Assembly (NCBI RefSeq): GCF_001586215.1
Contig: NZ_CP014634.1
Span: 806,001 to 870,000, forward strand
Source: Corynebacterium simulans
GTDB lineage: Bacteria; Actinomycetota; Actinomycetes; Mycobacteriales; Mycobacteriaceae
DNA: 64,000 nucleotides
Direction: 5' to 3'
This document shows, piece after piece, positions 1 to 8,210 of this stretch. The position numbers and the translations under genes are program-made. The notes beneath the pieces were generated by a model. The model was not told the origin of the DNA, ran no database searches, and was given only the letters and a program-made list of their open reading frames with translations. The stretch's first letter is position 1; each line of letters begins with the position of its first letter.

Positions 1-31
1 CGCCGTAAGAACGCCAAGACGGCAGGATAAT

Positions 32-70
32 GCGCGCGAAAATGCCGGGAGAACTCCCGCTTTCGCGCGC
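32..70. terminator. Nested hairpin at window start
   Basis: A perfect 10-bp inverted repeat, GCGCGCGAAA (32-41) and TTTCGCGCGC (61-70), encloses a second stem, CGGGAG/CTCCCG (46-51 and 54-59). The strong GC stem suggests a transcription terminator, perhaps for a gene to the left of the window. No clear T-run follows on either strand, so the role is inferred. Confidence 0.5.
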
Positions 71-104
71 CGGGCAAGGTTAAGACGGACAAATAAAACT
101 CCAC

Positions 105-150
105 GAGCCTGCTGGAACATACTTCACATAGAGTATGTTGCAGCAGGCTC
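105..150 (-). terminator. Long hairpin, probable minus-strand terminator
   Basis: Two 19-base arms (105-123 and 132-150) pair with a single G-G mismatch around an 8-base loop, TCACATAG. On the minus strand the stem is followed by a T-rich tract (GTTTTATTT), as expected for an intrinsic terminator reading leftwards. The next possible minus-strand reading frame ends at 165, fifteen bases upstream of the stem. Confidence 0.6.
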
Positions 151-164
151 GGAATTATTACAGA

Positions 165-269
165 CTAGTGCGCGACTTTTTCTTTAACCGGAATCAGCAC
201 TGTCTTGACCAGAGAGGCGGCCATGCCTGCAGCGTCGACGTCGGTCTGCTGACTCGCGAGGATCAGCAT
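165..269 (-). CDS. Possible small ORF, C-terminal part of an unknown hydrophobic protein
   Basis: A minus-strand frame ends with a stop at 165-167, just before the 105-150 hairpin. From the only ATG (267-269) it would encode 34 residues. The frame stays open upstream to about 359 and reads a plausible hydrophobic stretch (LNPALAVGLLM) followed by a charged tail (VKEKVAH). No ribosome binding site is visible at the ATG and the longer frame has no standard start codon. It may be a tiny gene, a decayed gene end, or chance. I do not recognise it. Confidence 0.2.
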   Translation of the reverse strand: MLILASQQTDVDAAGMAASLVKTVLIPVKEKVAH

Positions 270-343
270 TAGCAGGCCGACCGCTAGCGCCGGGTTGAGT
301 CCGAGCAGCTTGGTGTCGGGCGCAGATGGTTTACTAGTAGACG

Positions 344-1390
344 ATGGAACCGCTCGAACTCAGCGCGCTCACCGGCACGCAGTCCCGTACGTATGGCACC
401 CGGAAGATCACCGACTCTATGGTGAACGCACCGGTCCATGTGGCGATCGCACTGTGGGACGAGCGCTGGGACTCGGCGCCGGGCGGCACTGTTGATGGCT
501 GGGTCATCGCAGTAAACACCAGGCAGACGCGCTTCATACGCAAGGGCCAGACCAAGAGCGGCGACGTGGTGGAGATTGCCATCCGCGAATTCGAGAAGGC
601 CACGAAGAACCTGAAGGGCCGAGTCTGGATTGTCACGGGGCGCCGGCAAAATGCGCTGCGGTCGGCGCTGGAACGGCGCGGTTATACGGTGACGGGTAGC
701 TTTGCGGAGGAAAATAGGGCGTCGAAAAGCGCGAGCTCTGTGCGCCGCAAAGAAGCGGGCCTGACCGCGCGTAAGGCCAAGAAGTTGGGCGAGGCGCCGC
801 GGAAGAAAGAGTCCACGCAGGTAGAGACCCCGAAGGCACATTGGTGGCCAAACTTCTCGCAGGCGTCATCATGGCCGGAGGGCGCCACGGTGCGCATTGC
901 TACCGACGCCTCCTCCGACACCGTGTTCAAGGGCTCCATGTGCTTCGTGGCGGGCAATGGCGACTACCGGCTACGCACCCGCGAGACTAAGGCGGGTACT
1001 GACGAGCTCGAGCTGGAATCGCTGACCCTGGCGCTGAAGTACCTGCTCAAGGTGGGTGCAAAGAAGGCGATTATTGAAAGCGACTCGGTCGCGGCGCTCG
1101 AAGCAGTGGAGCAGTTGCGCAATAAGCAGTCGAAGGCGGTGCGCTCGCGGCGGACGTGGCGCGGCGTGACGTCAGGTGCGCGGTCGCGTTTCCAGCAGGC
1201 CTGGAACGACGTCGAGGGCGAATGCGAGGTGGAAATCCGCCGCGTGCTTGGCCATGCGGGCGATCCGCTCAACCGCGCGGCGGACCAGATTGCGTACATG
1301 GGGCTGCGTGCGATTGCGCATCCGATGAAGCAGTCGCGGGCCACGCTGCAGGAGGGCATCACCAAGGCGCTGGCCAAGCTTCAGGCTTAG
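344..1390 (+). CDS. RNase H-fold protein with long basic linker
   Basis: 348-residue protein. The C-terminal ~180 residues have the RNase H order of acidic residues: RIATDASSD near the first strand, the ELE segment in TDELELESLTLA, the D in AIIESDSVAAL, and a final NRAADQIA helix preceded by LGHAGD. The N-terminal ~110 residues look like a second, partial RNase H/reverse transcriptase-like fold (VHVAIALWDERWDS, ALRSALERRGYTV). A lysine/arginine-rich linker (RRKEAGLTARKAKK) joins the halves. Such proteins could cut RNA in RNA:DNA hybrids, but this one has not been assigned a substrate. It starts at ATG 344. The gene stands alone, with the decayed DUF2510 gene convergent to it. Confidence 0.7.
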   Translation: MEPLELSALTGTQSRTYGTRKITDSMVNAPVHVAIALWDERWDSAPGGTVDGWVIAVNTRQTRFIRKGQTKSGDVVEIAIREFEKATKNLKGRVWIVTGRRQNALRSALERRGYTVTGSFAEENRASKSASSVRRKEAGLTARKAKKLGEAPRKKESTQVETPKAHWWPNFSQASSWPEGATVRIATDASSDTVFKGSMCFVAGNGDYRLRTRETKAGTDELELESLTLALKYLLKVGAKKAIIESDSVAALEAVEQLRNKQSKAVRSRRTWRGVTSGARSRFQQAWNDVEGECEVEIRRVLGHAGDPLNRAADQIAYMGLRAIAHPMKQSRATLQEGITKALAKLQA

Positions 1391-1840
1391 CCGCCAAAAG
1401 ATGATCAGGCAGGCAAACGCCACCGCCCACAGCCAACGGCGTTCGTGCAGCTTATCGCGATAGATGACGGACATTAACAGGTACCACGCCGACGGGATAA
1501 TAAAGAAGAGACTGGTTCCTGGGGCCGCGCTAAAGCCAGTAAATCCGATTAAAAGGAAAACGCTGACAGGCCAGCTTTCCACCAAGAAAATGGGTAAAAC
1601 TTGCCATCCGCCTCTGTTGACTCTGGCTCGTTAGCTTCGGTTTGAGCTGGTACGGCTTCGCTTGGCTCGTCTACTGGCGCTGGTTGGAAAGACTGCGTTT
1701 GCGGGGCTGTTTTCGACGCTTTCGTGTTGGTCCCCCTCTACGGGTTTCCCTCTAATGGTCCCTTTACGAGAAGCGTTGGCGACGAATACGGCCCATTGGG
1801 TTTCATTACCCCCTAAAGAAACCCAACCAATGGGAGCCAA
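1391..1840 (-). pseudogene. Decayed DUF2510-like membrane protein gene
   Basis: Pieces of one protein lie in order on the minus strand but in alternating frames. Near 1840-1740 there is APIGWVSLGGNETQW, resembling the GWYPD...RWWDG core of DUF2510. Near 1720-1600 there is a Pro/Glu-rich linker ending GKFYPFSWWKAGL. From 1585 to 1391 two hydrophobic segments follow (VFLLIGFTGFSA and FFIIPSAWYLLM) and then RRWLWAVAFACLII. Adding one T at the TTTT tract near 1567 and removing one G from the GGGGG tract near 1731 would join all parts. No ATG is found for the N-terminus. The final frame runs into the antisense of the RNase H gene. Homopolymer sequencing errors are the alternative to true decay. 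Confidence 0.45.
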
Positions 1841-1894
1841 CCAATGGGACCAGTCTGGGACGTGCGGAAACCTCAGAAGGCGAGGGTCAGAGTG

Positions 1895-1962
1895 AAGGCC
1901 AGAGCGGAAGCCAGGCCGCGCGGGGCCGCGGAGGTCAGAGCGGAGGCCAGGCCGCGCGGGGC
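1895..1962. repeat. 36-bp GC-rich tandem repeat, two units
   Basis: Two near-identical units with core CAGAGCGGARGCCAGG then CCGCGCGGGGC follow each other with a 36-base period (1895-1926 and 1932-1962). A degenerate third partial copy starts about 12 bases further left. The repeat lies between the stop codon of the secreted protein gene and the decayed DUF2510 gene. It could be a degenerate coding linker or a simple expansion. Confidence 0.7.
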
Positions 1963-1963
1963 G

Positions 1964-2356
1964 CTAGTGACCGCCGTTTCCGCCGGACGCGAAGGTGAAG
2001 GTATCGGTCTCACCGGAATCGCAGGTCACGGTGTAGGTGTGGTAGCCGTCGGCAGGACCGGGGCCGATGTTGTCCGGCGCGGTTACGTAGCCCACCAGTT
2101 GGCCAAGGTCAGCTGCCGGCGACATCACCGTCGTCGCACCCCACGACGTGGTCAGGTTCGCGCGAGTGCCCGGGCAGTTTGCCGCGATAAGCAGCTCCTG
2201 GCCCGGCCCCAGCTGACCGTCAACAGTACTGGTCAGCTGGGTGCCAGCGGTGGTCTTCGCATCCTCGCTGAACGGGTTGAAGCCGGTAGCAACTGCAGCG
2301 CCACCACCAGCCAAAATAGCGCAAGCGGCGGTAGCAGCAACGAGGGTCTTTTTCAT
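1964..2356 (-). CDS. Small secreted protein of unknown function
   Basis: 130 residues. The N-terminus (MKKTLVAATAACAILAGGGAA) is a clear Sec signal peptide with likely cleavage near residue 24. The mature part is Thr/Gly rich with two cysteines (ANCPG and TVTCDSG), which could form one disulphide, and it ends in a glycine-rich tail (FASGGNGGH). The start ATG at 2356 is preceded by AAGGAG at good spacing. No family is recognised. The pattern of strands ending in YHTYTVTCDSGE suggests a small beta-sandwich, which is an inference only. It is monocistronic. Confidence 0.7.
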   Translation of the reverse strand: MKKTLVAATAACAILAGGGAAVATGFNPFSEDAKTTAGTQLTSTVDGQLGPGQELLIAANCPGTRANLTTSWGATTVMSPAADLGQLVGYVTAPDNIGPGPADGYHTYTVTCDSGETDTFTFASGGNGGH

Positions 2357-2366
2357 GATGACTCCT

Positions 2367-2395
2367 TAACTAGGAAGTTGATGTTCACCTAGTTA
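2367..2395. promoter_or_regulatory. 8-bp inverted repeat in promoter/leader of the secreted protein gene
   Basis: TAACTAGG (2367-2374) and CCTAGTTA (2388-2395) are perfect inverted copies separated by 13 bases. They lie right before the AAGGAG of the secreted protein gene. The position fits an operator or a leader hairpin controlling that gene. The regulator is unknown. Confidence 0.4.
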
Positions 2396-2458
2396 GTTGC
2401 ACTACCGCCGCGTTTATTACAGGCGACCAGAAAGTTTTTCCAGCCGCCAGTAGGAGGC

Positions 2459-3697
2459 TTAACCGGCGATTCGGCGCGCGCCGTCGCCAGGGCTGGCCAC
2501 AAGGAAGGTCGGCGCCGGGAAGCCGCGCTCAGCCGCGGCAGCAGCGATTGCCTCCGCCGTCGACTCCACATCGGCACGCTTAACCAGCGCAATCACCGCG
2601 CCACCGAAACCGCCCCCAGTCATACGCGCGCCCACCTCGCCGGCCGCCGCGAACGCGCAGTCCAGCTCAGGGGTCGTCACCTCATACTGGTCACGCAGCG
2701 AGACATGACTATCGCGCATGAGCTCCCGGAAACGGTCAAGGTTGCCGGCCTCCAAGTCGGAGGCAGCTTCCAAGGTGCGGGCGGTCTCCTCCACGACGTG
2801 GGCGACGCGGCGCTTAACGACGCCCTCATCCTCCCCCGCTTCCCTTGCCCACCGGGTGGCGGCCGCAACGGCATCGGGAATATCGCGGATAGTTCCGCCG
2901 CGGGCCCCAGAGCCCGCCAATGCAGACTGAACCGCGTCGATGACGCCACGGCGGGAGGCATACTGGCCGTCGTTCAAAGAGTGAGGGGCGTTGGTGTCCG
3001 CAATCAGCAGCACCATGTCGCGGTCCGCGATGTTAAACGGCACGCGGCGCACCTCACCCGTGGAGAAGTCCAAGACGAGTGCCTTGCCCTTTTGCCCAAA
3101 CAGGCTGGCGTTTTGGTCCAAGCCACCCGTCGAGGCGCCCACGACTTCGTTCTCCGCGCGCATGCAGGCGAGAACTAGGCGGGTGCGGGCGGCGTCGTCA
3201 GGCGCGTGCCCTGTCGAAAGCTCGTAGGCCGCCACCGCCACCGAGCACTCCAACGCCGCGGAGCTGGAGAGGCCGGAGCCTACCGGAACGTCAGAGACAA
3301 TCGCGATGTCGAGGCCCTCGCAGGAGGCTATGACGCCGTCCTCGAGGCTCGCCCACACGGCGCCGGCGACGTAGCCAGCCCAGGCGTCCGGGGTGCCGTT
3401 GGCCCAACCCGGGCCAACCTCATCCAGAAAAACGTCCACGCGGCGGACTTGGCCGCCAAACTCCGAGGCGATGCGCACGAGCCCATCCGAACGCGGAGCC
3501 ACGGCCACGGCCGTGTTCTGCTCCAGCGCGAAAGGAATCGAGGCGCCACCTGCGTAGTCGACGTGCTCGCCGATGAGGTTTACTCGGCCCGGCGCGGCCC
3601 ACACGCCAGCCGGGGCAACGTCAAAGGTGGAGCGAAACAGTTGAGTGGCGGCGTCGGCAAGCGCGGCGTCGGAGCGAGTGGAAATCCAGTTAAGCAT
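2459..3697 (-). CDS. galK: Galactokinase
   Basis: Phosphorylates alpha-D-galactose with ATP to galactose-1-phosphate, the first committed Leloir step, in the cytosol. The 412-residue product has all three GHMP-kinase signatures: PGRVNLIGEHVDY, the phosphate-binding loop PVGSGLSSSAALE, and GARMTGGGFGGAVIA near the C-terminus. I chose ATG 3697 (MLNWISTRSD) because it follows AAGGAGG and overlaps the galT stop by eight bases, a typical translational-coupling arrangement. A longer upstream extension would lie inside galT. It is the last gene of the galM-symporter-galT-galK operon. Confidence 0.95.
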   Translation of the reverse strand: MLNWISTRSDAALADAATQLFRSTFDVAPAGVWAAPGRVNLIGEHVDYAGGASIPFALEQNTAVAVAPRSDGLVRIASEFGGQVRRVDVFLDEVGPGWANGTPDAWAGYVAGAVWASLEDGVIASCEGLDIAIVSDVPVGSGLSSSAALECSVAVAAYELSTGHAPDDAARTRLVLACMRAENEVVGASTGGLDQNASLFGQKGKALVLDFSTGEVRRVPFNIADRDMVLLIADTNAPHSLNDGQYASRRGVIDAVQSALAGSGARGGTIRDIPDAVAAATRWAREAGEDEGVVKRRVAHVVEETARTLEAASDLEAGNLDRFRELMRDSHVSLRDQYEVTTPELDCAFAAAGEVGARMTGGGFGGAVIALVKRADVESTAEAIAAAAAERGFPAPTFLVASPGDGARRIAG

Positions 3698-4781
3698 CCC
3701 AGACCTCCTTGAACCGGTCGGCGATGCGCTCCGGGGTCGTGTCATTGATCCACACTGCCTGCGCGGACTCCGAGCCGGCAAGGTACTTCATGCGGTTCGG
3801 TGAGCGCATCAGCGAAAACAGCTGCAGGTGCATGCGCACGTCCCCGCGCAGTGTAGGGTCGGTCGGCGCCAAGTTCCAACCCGCGATATACGGGGTCTTC
3901 TCGACGCCGTCGAAGAAACGGTCCACAGCGGTATACAACTTCTTGAGCAAGGCGGCGAGGTCGTCGCGCTGCGCGCTGGAAAGCTCAGTGAAATCCGCCG
4001 CGTACTCGTTGGGCATGACCATCGCCTCGAGCGGCCACTTAGCGGCCGCGGGGACGAACACGGTGAAGTGCTCGGTCTCCGCGATGATGCGGGTGCCCGC
4101 TGCGCGCTCCTTGTCCAGGATGTCCTGGAAGAGATCGCCCTCGTAAGCCTGGGAGCTGGCCACGATAGCCTTCATGCGCGGCGAGAGGAACGGGTAGGAA
4201 TAGATCTGGCCGTGCGGGTGCTGCAGCGTCACGCCGATTTCGGCGCCGCGGTTTTCAAACGGGAAGACCTGGGCCACCTCAGGCAGCGCAGACAGCGCAG
4301 AGGTGCGGTGTGCCCACGCCTCGATCACGGTACGGATGCGGCTGACCGGGAGATCCTTGAAGCTGGATTCCGGATCAGAGGTAAAGCAGACCACCTCGCA
4401 GCGCGCCTTGGCAGGCTTGCGCGGGACCAGGCCCATCTCGTCTACGTCTTCCTCGTAATCCTCCATGCCCATGGCAAAAGACGGGAAGCGGTTTTCGAAG
4501 ACAACGACGTCATAAGAAGGCGAGGGAATCTCCGTGGGCAGCTGGCCCGGCAGTGTTGGCGCCAGCGGGTTTTCATTAGCTGGCGGCATGAACGTGCGGT
4601 TCATGCGGTGAGCGGCAAAAGCCACCCAGTCCCCGGTCAGCGGGTCGCGGCGCATCTCTGAGGCCGGCGTAACCTGCGGCAGATCGCGGCTGTCTTCTAG
4701 GACGCGATCGGTGTGTGGGGTGTCGTCGAAGTAGATGATTTCGCGGCCGTCGGCAAGCGCGGCCTTGGTGATCTCTACCAT
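3690..4781 (-). CDS. galT: Galactose-1-phosphate uridylyltransferase
   Basis: Transfers UMP from UDP-glucose to galactose-1-phosphate, giving UDP-galactose and glucose-1-phosphate. The 363-residue protein carries the catalytic HPHGQIYSYPF segment of GalT (HIT superfamily), whose second His is the nucleophile, and the metal/phosphate-site context VVFENRFPS upstream of it. Its ATG shares one base with the stop of the small membrane protein gene, and its 3' end overlaps galK, so the four genes are read as a unit. Length matches actinobacterial GalT. Confidence 0.95.
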   Translation of the reverse strand: MVEITKAALADGREIIYFDDTPHTDRVLEDSRDLPQVTPASEMRRDPLTGDWVAFAAHRMNRTFMPPANENPLAPTLPGQLPTEIPSPSYDVVVFENRFPSFAMGMEDYEEDVDEMGLVPRKPAKARCEVVCFTSDPESSFKDLPVSRIRTVIEAWAHRTSALSALPEVAQVFPFENRGAEIGVTLQHPHGQIYSYPFLSPRMKAIVASSQAYEGDLFQDILDKERAAGTRIIAETEHFTVFVPAAAKWPLEAMVMPNEYAADFTELSSAQRDDLAALLKKLYTAVDRFFDGVEKTPYIAGWNLAPTDPTLRGDVRMHLQLFSLMRSPNRMKYLAGSESAQAVWINDTTPERIADRFKEVWDA

Positions 4782-5062
4782 TACTTGGCCTCCGCCAGCT
4801 TCGATTCGTCGATCTTGGAAGGGTCAACGATGATGGGGCGCAGCTTAGCCCACAGCATGAAACCTGCTGCTACGACTGCCATGACGACGCCCGCCCAGAG
4901 GTTGTCGGAAGATTCCTTCGCCATACCGGTTTCCGGGTTTACACCCGGGTCGAGGGCAAAGGAGCAGATGATAAGCACGATGCCGTAGAGACCAAGCAGG
5001 GCACCGATGACGTTGCGAAGATCGAAAGCGCCTGCGTGCTGAGGAGAAGTCTTTTGAGTCAT
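4781..5062 (-). CDS. Small membrane protein partner of the symporter
   Basis: 93 residues starting at ATG 5062 (MTQKTSPQ). Two hydrophobic helices are visible: VIGALLGLYGIVLIICSFAL and WAGVVMAVVAAGFMLWAKL. A short acidic/polar loop lies between them and a Lys/Glu tail follows. Its start lies inside the last codons of the symporter gene (overlap about 14 bases) and its stop touches the galT ATG. The tight coupling suggests it acts with the symporter, perhaps as an accessory subunit. Small DUF485-like proteins accompany some sodium/solute symporters, but I cannot assign this one to that family with certainty. Confidence 0.75.
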   Translation of the reverse strand: MTQKTSPQHAGAFDLRNVIGALLGLYGIVLIICSFALDPGVNPETGMAKESSDNLWAGVVMAVVAAGFMLWAKLRPIIVDPSKIDESKLAEAK

Positions 5063-5075
5063 GATGGTTGCTCCT

Positions 5076-6731
5076 TTAGGCAAAGATGACGTTCAGGCCG
5101 ATTGCAATGACCAAGCAGATGACGCCGAGCGGAACGGTCTGCTTGTACCACGGAAGGTTCTTCTCGGTGTAGTCCTCGAAGTGGTCCTTCGGTGTAACGG
5201 AAGAAACAAAGCCCACGAGCTCCTCGTCCGGCTTCGACTGAGTAAACATGGTGACGATGACGGAGACGATGATGTCTACCGTAAATGCCACGCCGGCGGC
5301 CACGAATGCGGTGCCCTGGCCCGGCAGGTTGAATATAGATGCGGTGGCGTCGGTGAAGGTAGCCACATACCAGAACGCAATCGCGGAAGCAGTACCTGCC
5401 ACGAGGCCGGACCAACCTGCGTGCGGGGTCATGCGCTTCCAGAACATGCCCAGGATGAAGGTTGCGAACAGCGGAGCGTTGAAGAAGCCGAACAGGGTCT
5501 GCAGGTAGTCCATGACGTTGCCGAAGTTCTGGGCCAAAAGGGCGGTAAAGACGGCCACACCGGTGGCGACGACGGTCGCGATGCGGCCGAACTTCAGGTA
5601 GTAGCCATCCTCGCGATCCTTGACCACGTAGGTCTGCCAAATGTCATAAGAGATAACGGTGTTAAAGGCCGAGATGTTGGCGGCCATGCCGGCCATGAAG
5701 GAAGCGAGCAGGCCCGCAATTGCAACGCCCAAAAGGCCGTTCGGGAGCAGGTCGCGCATCAGCAGCAGGATGGCGTCGTTTGGCTTGGCGGTCTCTTCCA
5801 TCAAGTCAGCGACGGAGACGGAGGCAATCATGCCTGGGATAACCACGAGGAAGGGCACGAACATTTTTGGGAAAGCACCAATGATTGGCGTCTTGCGCGC
5901 TGCGGAGATCGACTCCGATGCCATGGCGCGCTGGACCTCGACGAAGTTGGTGGTCCAGTAACCGAAGGAAAGGACGAAGCCTAGTCCCAGGACGATGCCG
6001 ATGACGGACCAGACCGGATTCTCGAAGCCGGATATGTCAGTGCCCGGCCAGGTGTGGAAGTGGGAATCGTTCGCCACGGAATCCTTCAGCCCCTGCCAGC
6101 CGCCGACGCGGTTCAGGCCGATAATCGTCAGCGGTGCAAGCGCAGCGATGATGACGAAGAACTGCAGTACCTCGTTGTAGATGGCAGCGGACAAGCCGCC
6201 CAGGGTGATGTAGGACAGGACGATGATGCCTGCAACAACGAGCGCGACCCACATAGGCCAACCCAGCAGGGCCTCAACGATGGTGGCCAGCAGGTACAGG
6301 TTCACACCGGCGATGAGCAGCTGGGCTACGGCAAAGGAAATGGCATTGACCAGGTGCGCCGCGCTACCGAAGCGCTTACGCATGAACTCCGGAACGGATC
6401 GAACCTTCGAGCCGTAGTAGAACGGCATCATCACGATGCCCAGGAACACCATGGCCGGGATAGCGCCGATCCAGAAATAGTGCATGGTCTGGAAGCCATA
6501 CTCCACGCCGTTGGCGGACATACCGATGATCTCCACCGCACCGAGGTTCGCAGAGACGAACGCCAGGCCAGTCACCCAAGCCGGCAAACCGCGGCCGGAG
6601 AGGAAGAAGTCGATGGAGGAGGAAACGCGGGCTTTGGCAGCCCAGCCGATTCCCAAGACGAAGAGGAAGTACAAGGCAACGAGCAGGTAGTCCACCCAGG
6701 TTGCGTCGAGTCTCAATACTGAAGGTTCCAT
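5076..6731 (-). CDS. Sodium/solute symporter (SSS family), probably galactose or glucose
   Basis: 551 residues with about 14 transmembrane segments. The SSS hallmarks are visible: an N-terminal helix followed by SIDFFLSGRGLPAWVTGLAF, then NLGAVEIIGMSANG (the unwound first core helix) and the LGGLSAAIYNEVLQFF segment. The order of motifs is that of vSGLT-type sugar symporters. Being placed between galM and galT makes galactose the most likely substrate. The substrate is inferred from context. Start at ATG 6731, 15 bases after the galM stop. Confidence 0.85.
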   Translation of the reverse strand: MEPSVLRLDATWVDYLLVALYFLFVLGIGWAAKARVSSSIDFFLSGRGLPAWVTGLAFVSANLGAVEIIGMSANGVEYGFQTMHYFWIGAIPAMVFLGIVMMPFYYGSKVRSVPEFMRKRFGSAAHLVNAISFAVAQLLIAGVNLYLLATIVEALLGWPMWVALVVAGIIVLSYITLGGLSAAIYNEVLQFFVIIAALAPLTIIGLNRVGGWQGLKDSVANDSHFHTWPGTDISGFENPVWSVIGIVLGLGFVLSFGYWTTNFVEVQRAMASESISAARKTPIIGAFPKMFVPFLVVIPGMIASVSVADLMEETAKPNDAILLLMRDLLPNGLLGVAIAGLLASFMAGMAANISAFNTVISYDIWQTYVVKDREDGYYLKFGRIATVVATGVAVFTALLAQNFGNVMDYLQTLFGFFNAPLFATFILGMFWKRMTPHAGWSGLVAGTASAIAFWYVATFTDATASIFNLPGQGTAFVAAGVAFTVDIIVSVIVTMFTQSKPDEELVGFVSSVTPKDHFEDYTEKNLPWYKQTVPLGVICLVIAIGLNVIFA

Positions 6732-6746
6732 GTGGAGAGCTTTCTT

Positions 6747-7598
6747 TTAGTAGATTGCGCTCAAGCGAAGCTCGTAGGCAATCGGTTGATGTGCGTTAAT
6801 TTCGGCAAGGTCGATGCCACTGCGCAGTGCGTTCGGTGGAGCGCTCATGGGTTCCACCGCGAGTGCACGGCCGCGGCCGGGGTAGTTGTCCGGGGTATAC
6901 ATCTGTACCCAGTCAAGGCCCGGCCCCATTGCGAGGCGAACGCCTTTGCCTGCGGAAACGTAATCCGCCGTGAGGGGTCCCTGTCCGTGGAAGCAATCAT
7001 CCCAAGTCACGTCAGCGATACGCTGCTGCTTGACGACGACGCTTTCCACCACGCCCGTGGGCAAGTTCCGGGTATCAAGAAGGTGGTGTTCGGTGACGCC
7101 GAGGCTAAGAATTGAGGCGTTGGCAGCCGCGCCGCGGGCAGAAAGATAGGTATGAAGGCCAAACGCGAAGGGGCAATCCTGCTCCGCGTGGGCCTCAAAG
7201 CGGGCGTGAAGCCCAGTTTGATCGAGGCTGTAAGTGGCGGTGAGCTGAATGGGCCACGGCCAAGGGGCCTCGATCTGGATGGTGAGCTGCACTTGGTTCA
7301 CGCAGTAGCGCTTTAATTCCCAAGCCTTGTCGCATACAAAGCCATGGATGGCGTTGTTGCGCTCAGGCTCATTGACGGGCAGACAGTAAACGCTCCCCCG
7401 CCAGTTAAAACGGCCATCTGCAGTGCGGTTAGGCCACGGGGCAAGAACTACGCCGGCGCACATGGGCGGGAGATCCTGATAGGTCTCCACCAGCGGCTCG
7501 CCGGCGAAGGTCAGCGACTTAATACCGCCACCGAAGCTGGCAATTTCTGCCTCATATGCGCCATGCGCTATCCGGTAAGTAGGTGCCTGACTGGTCAT
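6747..7598 (-). CDS. galM: Aldose 1-epimerase (mutarotase)
   Basis: Interconverts alpha and beta anomers of galactose so GalK can use it. The 283-residue protein has the expected catalytic residues in context: NNAIHGFV (substrate His), FGLHTYL (catalytic His) and a C-terminal VEPMSAPPNAL containing the Glu base. It is the first gene of the gal operon, directly behind the putative LacI-controlled promoter. The start ATG 7598 follows a purine-rich AAGG. Confidence 0.9.
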   Translation of the reverse strand: MTSQAPTYRIAHGAYEAEIASFGGGIKSLTFAGEPLVETYQDLPPMCAGVVLAPWPNRTADGRFNWRGSVYCLPVNEPERNNAIHGFVCDKAWELKRYCVNQVQLTIQIEAPWPWPIQLTATYSLDQTGLHARFEAHAEQDCPFAFGLHTYLSARGAAANASILSLGVTEHHLLDTRNLPTGVVESVVVKQQRIADVTWDDCFHGQGPLTADYVSAGKGVRLAMGPGLDWVQMYTPDNYPGRGRALAVEPMSAPPNALRSGIDLAEINAHQPIAYELRLSAIY

Positions 7599-7642
7599 AA
7601 CCTAAGGCCTTCCTTTTCCGTGTGTAACTCACTACGTGGCTT

Positions 7643-7679
7643 AGGTTAAGACGCTGTTCAAACGCTAGTCAAACGTTTG
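7643..7679 (-). promoter_or_regulatory. gal operon promoter with LacI-type operator
   Basis: On the minus strand TTGACT (7672-7667) is followed at 17-18 bases by TTAACC/TAACCT (about 7649-7643), a plausible sigma-A promoter for galM. The palindrome CAAACGTTTG (7670-7679) with central CG overlaps the -35 box. A half copy, CAAACGC, lies at 7659-7665. A palindrome with a central CpG is typical of LacI/GalR-family operators, and a LacI-type gene sits 0.5 kb away. Confidence 0.55.
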
Positions 7680-7702
7680 CATAAACTTGCATAATGAATT
7701 TG

Positions 7703-8179
7703 CTAACGCCCTAAAGCGCTGATGACTGGTAATAAACGGCGCCACATAATCCGTGCCGCGGAGTGCGGAGTGGCAAGGACCTCACGCAAATAGTTTTCTG
7801 GTTTTAGCGCCCATGGCGTGAAAGCAGAATGCACGCGAATCGGGATTCCGAGGTGCCACGACCATAGCTTGGTACGCAGTGCATGGAAATCACTGGTGAC
7901 TACATCGAAGTAAGGCGGCTTGCTCATCGCATAGGCATTTTCGAGATTCTCGTTGGTACTCGTGGCACGTGGTTCGACGATTATCTTCTCGCGCGGAACT
8001 CCCCTGCCCACCAAGTACTCGGCCATGACTTCGGCCTCGCCATAACCGGAGACGATGATGTCTTGTCCCCTCCAAATACGAAATGCATGCTCGAGTCTGC
8101 GCTCAAGCATGGGTCCAGGCACGCCACCTTGTACGCGGGCTCCCAGGACCAAAATGGGGACTAAGCTAGGGCCAAACAT
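7703..8179 (-). CDS. DUF218 (YdcF/SanA-like) family protein
   Basis: 158 residues from ATG 8179. DUF218 features are clear: LVPILVLGARVQ at the N-terminus, then LERRLEHAFRIW, IIVSGYGEAEVMAEYLV, the core EPRATSTNENLENA, and VVTSDFHALRTKL. These proteins have a Rossmann-like fold and are linked to envelope functions, but their reaction is not established. An N-terminal extension up to 8287 would run into the divergent lacI-type gene, so I prefer the internal ATG. No signal peptide is evident from this start. The gene is divergent from the LacI-type regulator with only about 31 bases between the starts. Confidence 0.75.
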   Translation of the reverse strand: MFGPSLVPILVLGARVQGGVPGPMLERRLEHAFRIWRGQDIIVSGYGEAEVMAEYLVGRGVPREKIIVEPRATSTNENLENAYAMSKPPYFDVVTSDFHALRTKLWSWHLGIPIRVHSAFTPWALKPENYLREVLATPHSAARIMWRRLLPVISALGR

Positions 8180-8210
8180 AGTGCAAAAGCCTAATTGAGA
8201 AAGGACTTCC

